Positions 4,874 through 5,524 of a stretch of 5,524 bases of DNA are shown here, in pieces (the stretch's first letter is position 1; the number at the start of each line of letters is the position of its first letter). Both the position numbers and the translations under genes were made by a program. This DNA comes from Desulfovibrio desulfuricans (GTDB taxonomy: Bacteria; Desulfobacterota; Desulfovibrionia; Desulfovibrionales; Desulfovibrionaceae): the NCBI GenBank assembly GCA_003251995.1, contig QKDT01000144.1:1-5524 (forward strand), read 5' to 3'. The notes beneath the pieces were generated by a model. The model did no database searches. It was not told the DNA's origin and saw nothing but the letters and a program-made list of their open reading frames with translations.

Positions 4874-4902
4874 TTGACGCAGCAGTGTGCAAAATTTACA
4901 AA
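4874..4902 (+). promoter_or_regulatory. Putative sigma70-type promoter for the receiver-domain gene
   Basis: TTGACG (4874-4879; 5 of 6 consensus), a 17-base spacer, then TACAAA (4897-4902; 4 of 6). The start would be near 4909, giving a 5' untranslated region of about 100 nt that includes the inverted repeat at 4966-4995. It is arranged back to back with the proposed S10 promoter, with 57 bases between the two -35 boxes. Confidence 0.5.
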
Positions 4903-4965
4903 TAACCCACCCCTCTGGATCTGCTCAGAAGTTATGATTTGTCGCGTACCCCCTACAACAGCGTT

Positions 4966-4995
4966 AAAATTGTCTTCTTTCAAACTGACAATTTT
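4966..4995 (+). promoter_or_regulatory. Inverted repeat next to the ribosome binding site of the receiver-domain gene
   Basis: AAAATTGTC (4966-4974) and GACAATTTT (4987-4995) are perfect 9-bp complements around a 12-base loop. The repeat ends 1 base before AGGAG (4997-5001). It could be an operator for a dimeric DNA-binding protein (TTGTC-N12-GACAA) or an mRNA hairpin that affects access to the SD. The stem has few G-C pairs, so as RNA it would be weak. A following T-tract is short, so a terminator is a less likely reading. Confidence 0.5.
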
Positions 4996-4996
4996 T

Positions 4997-5001
4997 AGGA
5001 G
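4997..5001 (+). promoter_or_regulatory. Ribosome binding site of the receiver-domain gene
   Basis: AGGAG, 5 bases before ATG 5007. It supports ATG 5007 over the in-frame ATG two codons later. Confidence 0.65.
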
Positions 5002-5006
5002 ACGCA

Positions 5007-5524
5007 ATGTCTATGATAGATGCCAATAACAGGGCAAGACTCAATACATACCAAGATACTGTTATTACCTATATAACGAAAGAAAATGGTCACATTTTGG
5101 CTGTAAGTGACGATCAGGCCTTTTGCACGCAGTTAAGACTTACCTTGGCTAAAGAGATGGGGCTGACATCGCAGAGCATTTATACAACAATTTCTGATCC
5201 CCGCGTTATGTTGAGGGAGCTGCGTGGTATTCTTGCCCGGCACCCAGCACCGCTTATCTTTTTAGAACGCTGCATTGGCGGGCAGGATTTGAGCTTTCTT
5301 GTAAGCCAGATCAAGCAGGCCTTCACCGCGCTGAAAATTATTGTACTCACCAGCGATGTGCAACGCGACCGCCTCATGCTGCTGCATGAAGTCGGCGCAG
5401 ACAATTTTATTGCCAAGCCGGTTTCAGCCAACACCCTGATTGAAAAAATGGCCTTTACCCTTAAGCCGCAAAGCAAACTGGGACAGGTTATTGATACGGC
5501 TAAAAAGCTCCTGCATCAAAAGAA
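5007..5524 (+). CDS. Receiver-domain protein with Glu in place of the phospho-acceptor Asp (partial, 3' end off the right edge)
   Basis: The visible 172 residues begin MSMIDANNRARLNTY and have no stop before the window edge. Residues about 28-152 look like a response-regulator receiver fold. Strand 1 with an acidic pair is HILAVSDDQAF (D35, D36, like CheY D12/D13). The strand that normally ends in the phospho-acceptor Asp is APLIFLERCIGG, with E87 at that place. IIVLTSD carries T115 (like CheY T87), and GADNFIAKP carries F134 and K137 (like CheY Y106 and K109). A Glu at this site often mimics phosphorylation or marks a pseudo-receiver; which applies here is inference. The output domain is not visible; residues 156-172 look helical (KLGQVIDTAKKLLHQK). 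The first ~60 codons use AT-rich codons (AGA, ATA, TTA) more than the ribosomal genes do. Transcribed away from the S10 operon. No specific gene name is justified. Confidence 0.75.
   Translation, partial: MSMIDANNRARLNTYQDTVITYITKENGHILAVSDDQAFCTQLRLTLAKEMGLTSQSIYTTISDPRVMLRELRGILARHPAPLIFLERCIGGQDLSFLVSQIKQAFTALKIIVLTSDVQRDRLMLLHEVGADNFIAKPVSANTLIEKMAFTLKPQSKLGQVIDTAKKLLHQK

Larger units (their letters stand above)
4248..5006. other. Non-coding gap between divergent operons
   Basis: This 759-base stretch holds no gene I can support. From 4248 to about 4660 it is GC-rich and dense in inverted repeats, consistent with leader RNA of the S10 operon. From about 4660 to 5006 it is AT-richer and carries the two divergent promoters. 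I looked for tRNA features (TTCRANYC-type T-arm) and for the common riboswitch cores and saw none. A 128-codon open frame on the plus strand (4519-4905) resembles no protein and is treated as chance. Confidence 0.6.

Noticed and set aside
4519..4905. 128-codon open frame on the plus strand in the gap
   Set aside because: It begins in the GC-rich leader and runs through the AT-rich promoter region without a change in character. It has no clear SD, no recognisable motif, and covers both proposed promoters.

Overview
The window is the front part of a canonical bacterial S10 ribosomal protein operon, read on the minus strand, together with its long upstream region and the start of a divergently transcribed regulator gene on the plus strand. 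Protein sequence style, moderately high GC in the ribosomal genes and the gene order suggest a Desulfovibrio-like sulfate reducer (Desulfovibrionaceae). This is recognition from memory, not a database result. L3 lacks the glutamine that PrmB methylates in E. coli, which argues against a gamma-proteobacterium.

Minus strand, in transcription order: rpsJ (S10/NusE, 4247-3930), rplC (L3), rplD (L4), rplW (L23), rplB (L2), rpsS (S19), rplV (L22), rpsC (S3) and the first 71 codons of rplP (L16), which runs off the left edge. Intergenic gaps are 1-12 nt, and rpsC/rplP overlap by one base (TAATG). Several Shine-Dalgarno (SD) sequences lie over or next to the preceding stop codon, so the set is clearly one polycistronic, translationally coupled unit. 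The genes look intact. Two of them (rpsJ, rplW) have in-frame upstream extensions that should not be used as starts.

The 759-base gap between rpsJ and the divergent gene (4248-5006) holds no convincing gene but is rich in inverted repeats. A plausible minus-strand sigma70-type promoter lies at 4788-4816, implying an S10 leader RNA of about 530 nt. The leader contains several hairpins, two sets of mutually exclusive pairings, and, just before the rpsJ ribosome binding site, a GC-rich hairpin followed by U5 that looks like a transcription attenuator. This is analogous in position, but not in visible sequence, to the L4-controlled S10 leader of E. coli. It is the most interesting part of the window.

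On the plus strand, a good promoter (TTGACG-N17-TACAAA, 4874-4902) precedes a gene starting at 5007 and continuing beyond the right edge. Its first ~150 residues form a receiver (response-regulator) fold in which the phospho-acceptor Asp is replaced by Glu (E87) while the acidic pair, Thr and Lys are kept. It may therefore be a pseudo-receiver locked in, or independent of, phosphorylation. A perfect 9-bp inverted repeat lies immediately upstream of its ribosome binding site.
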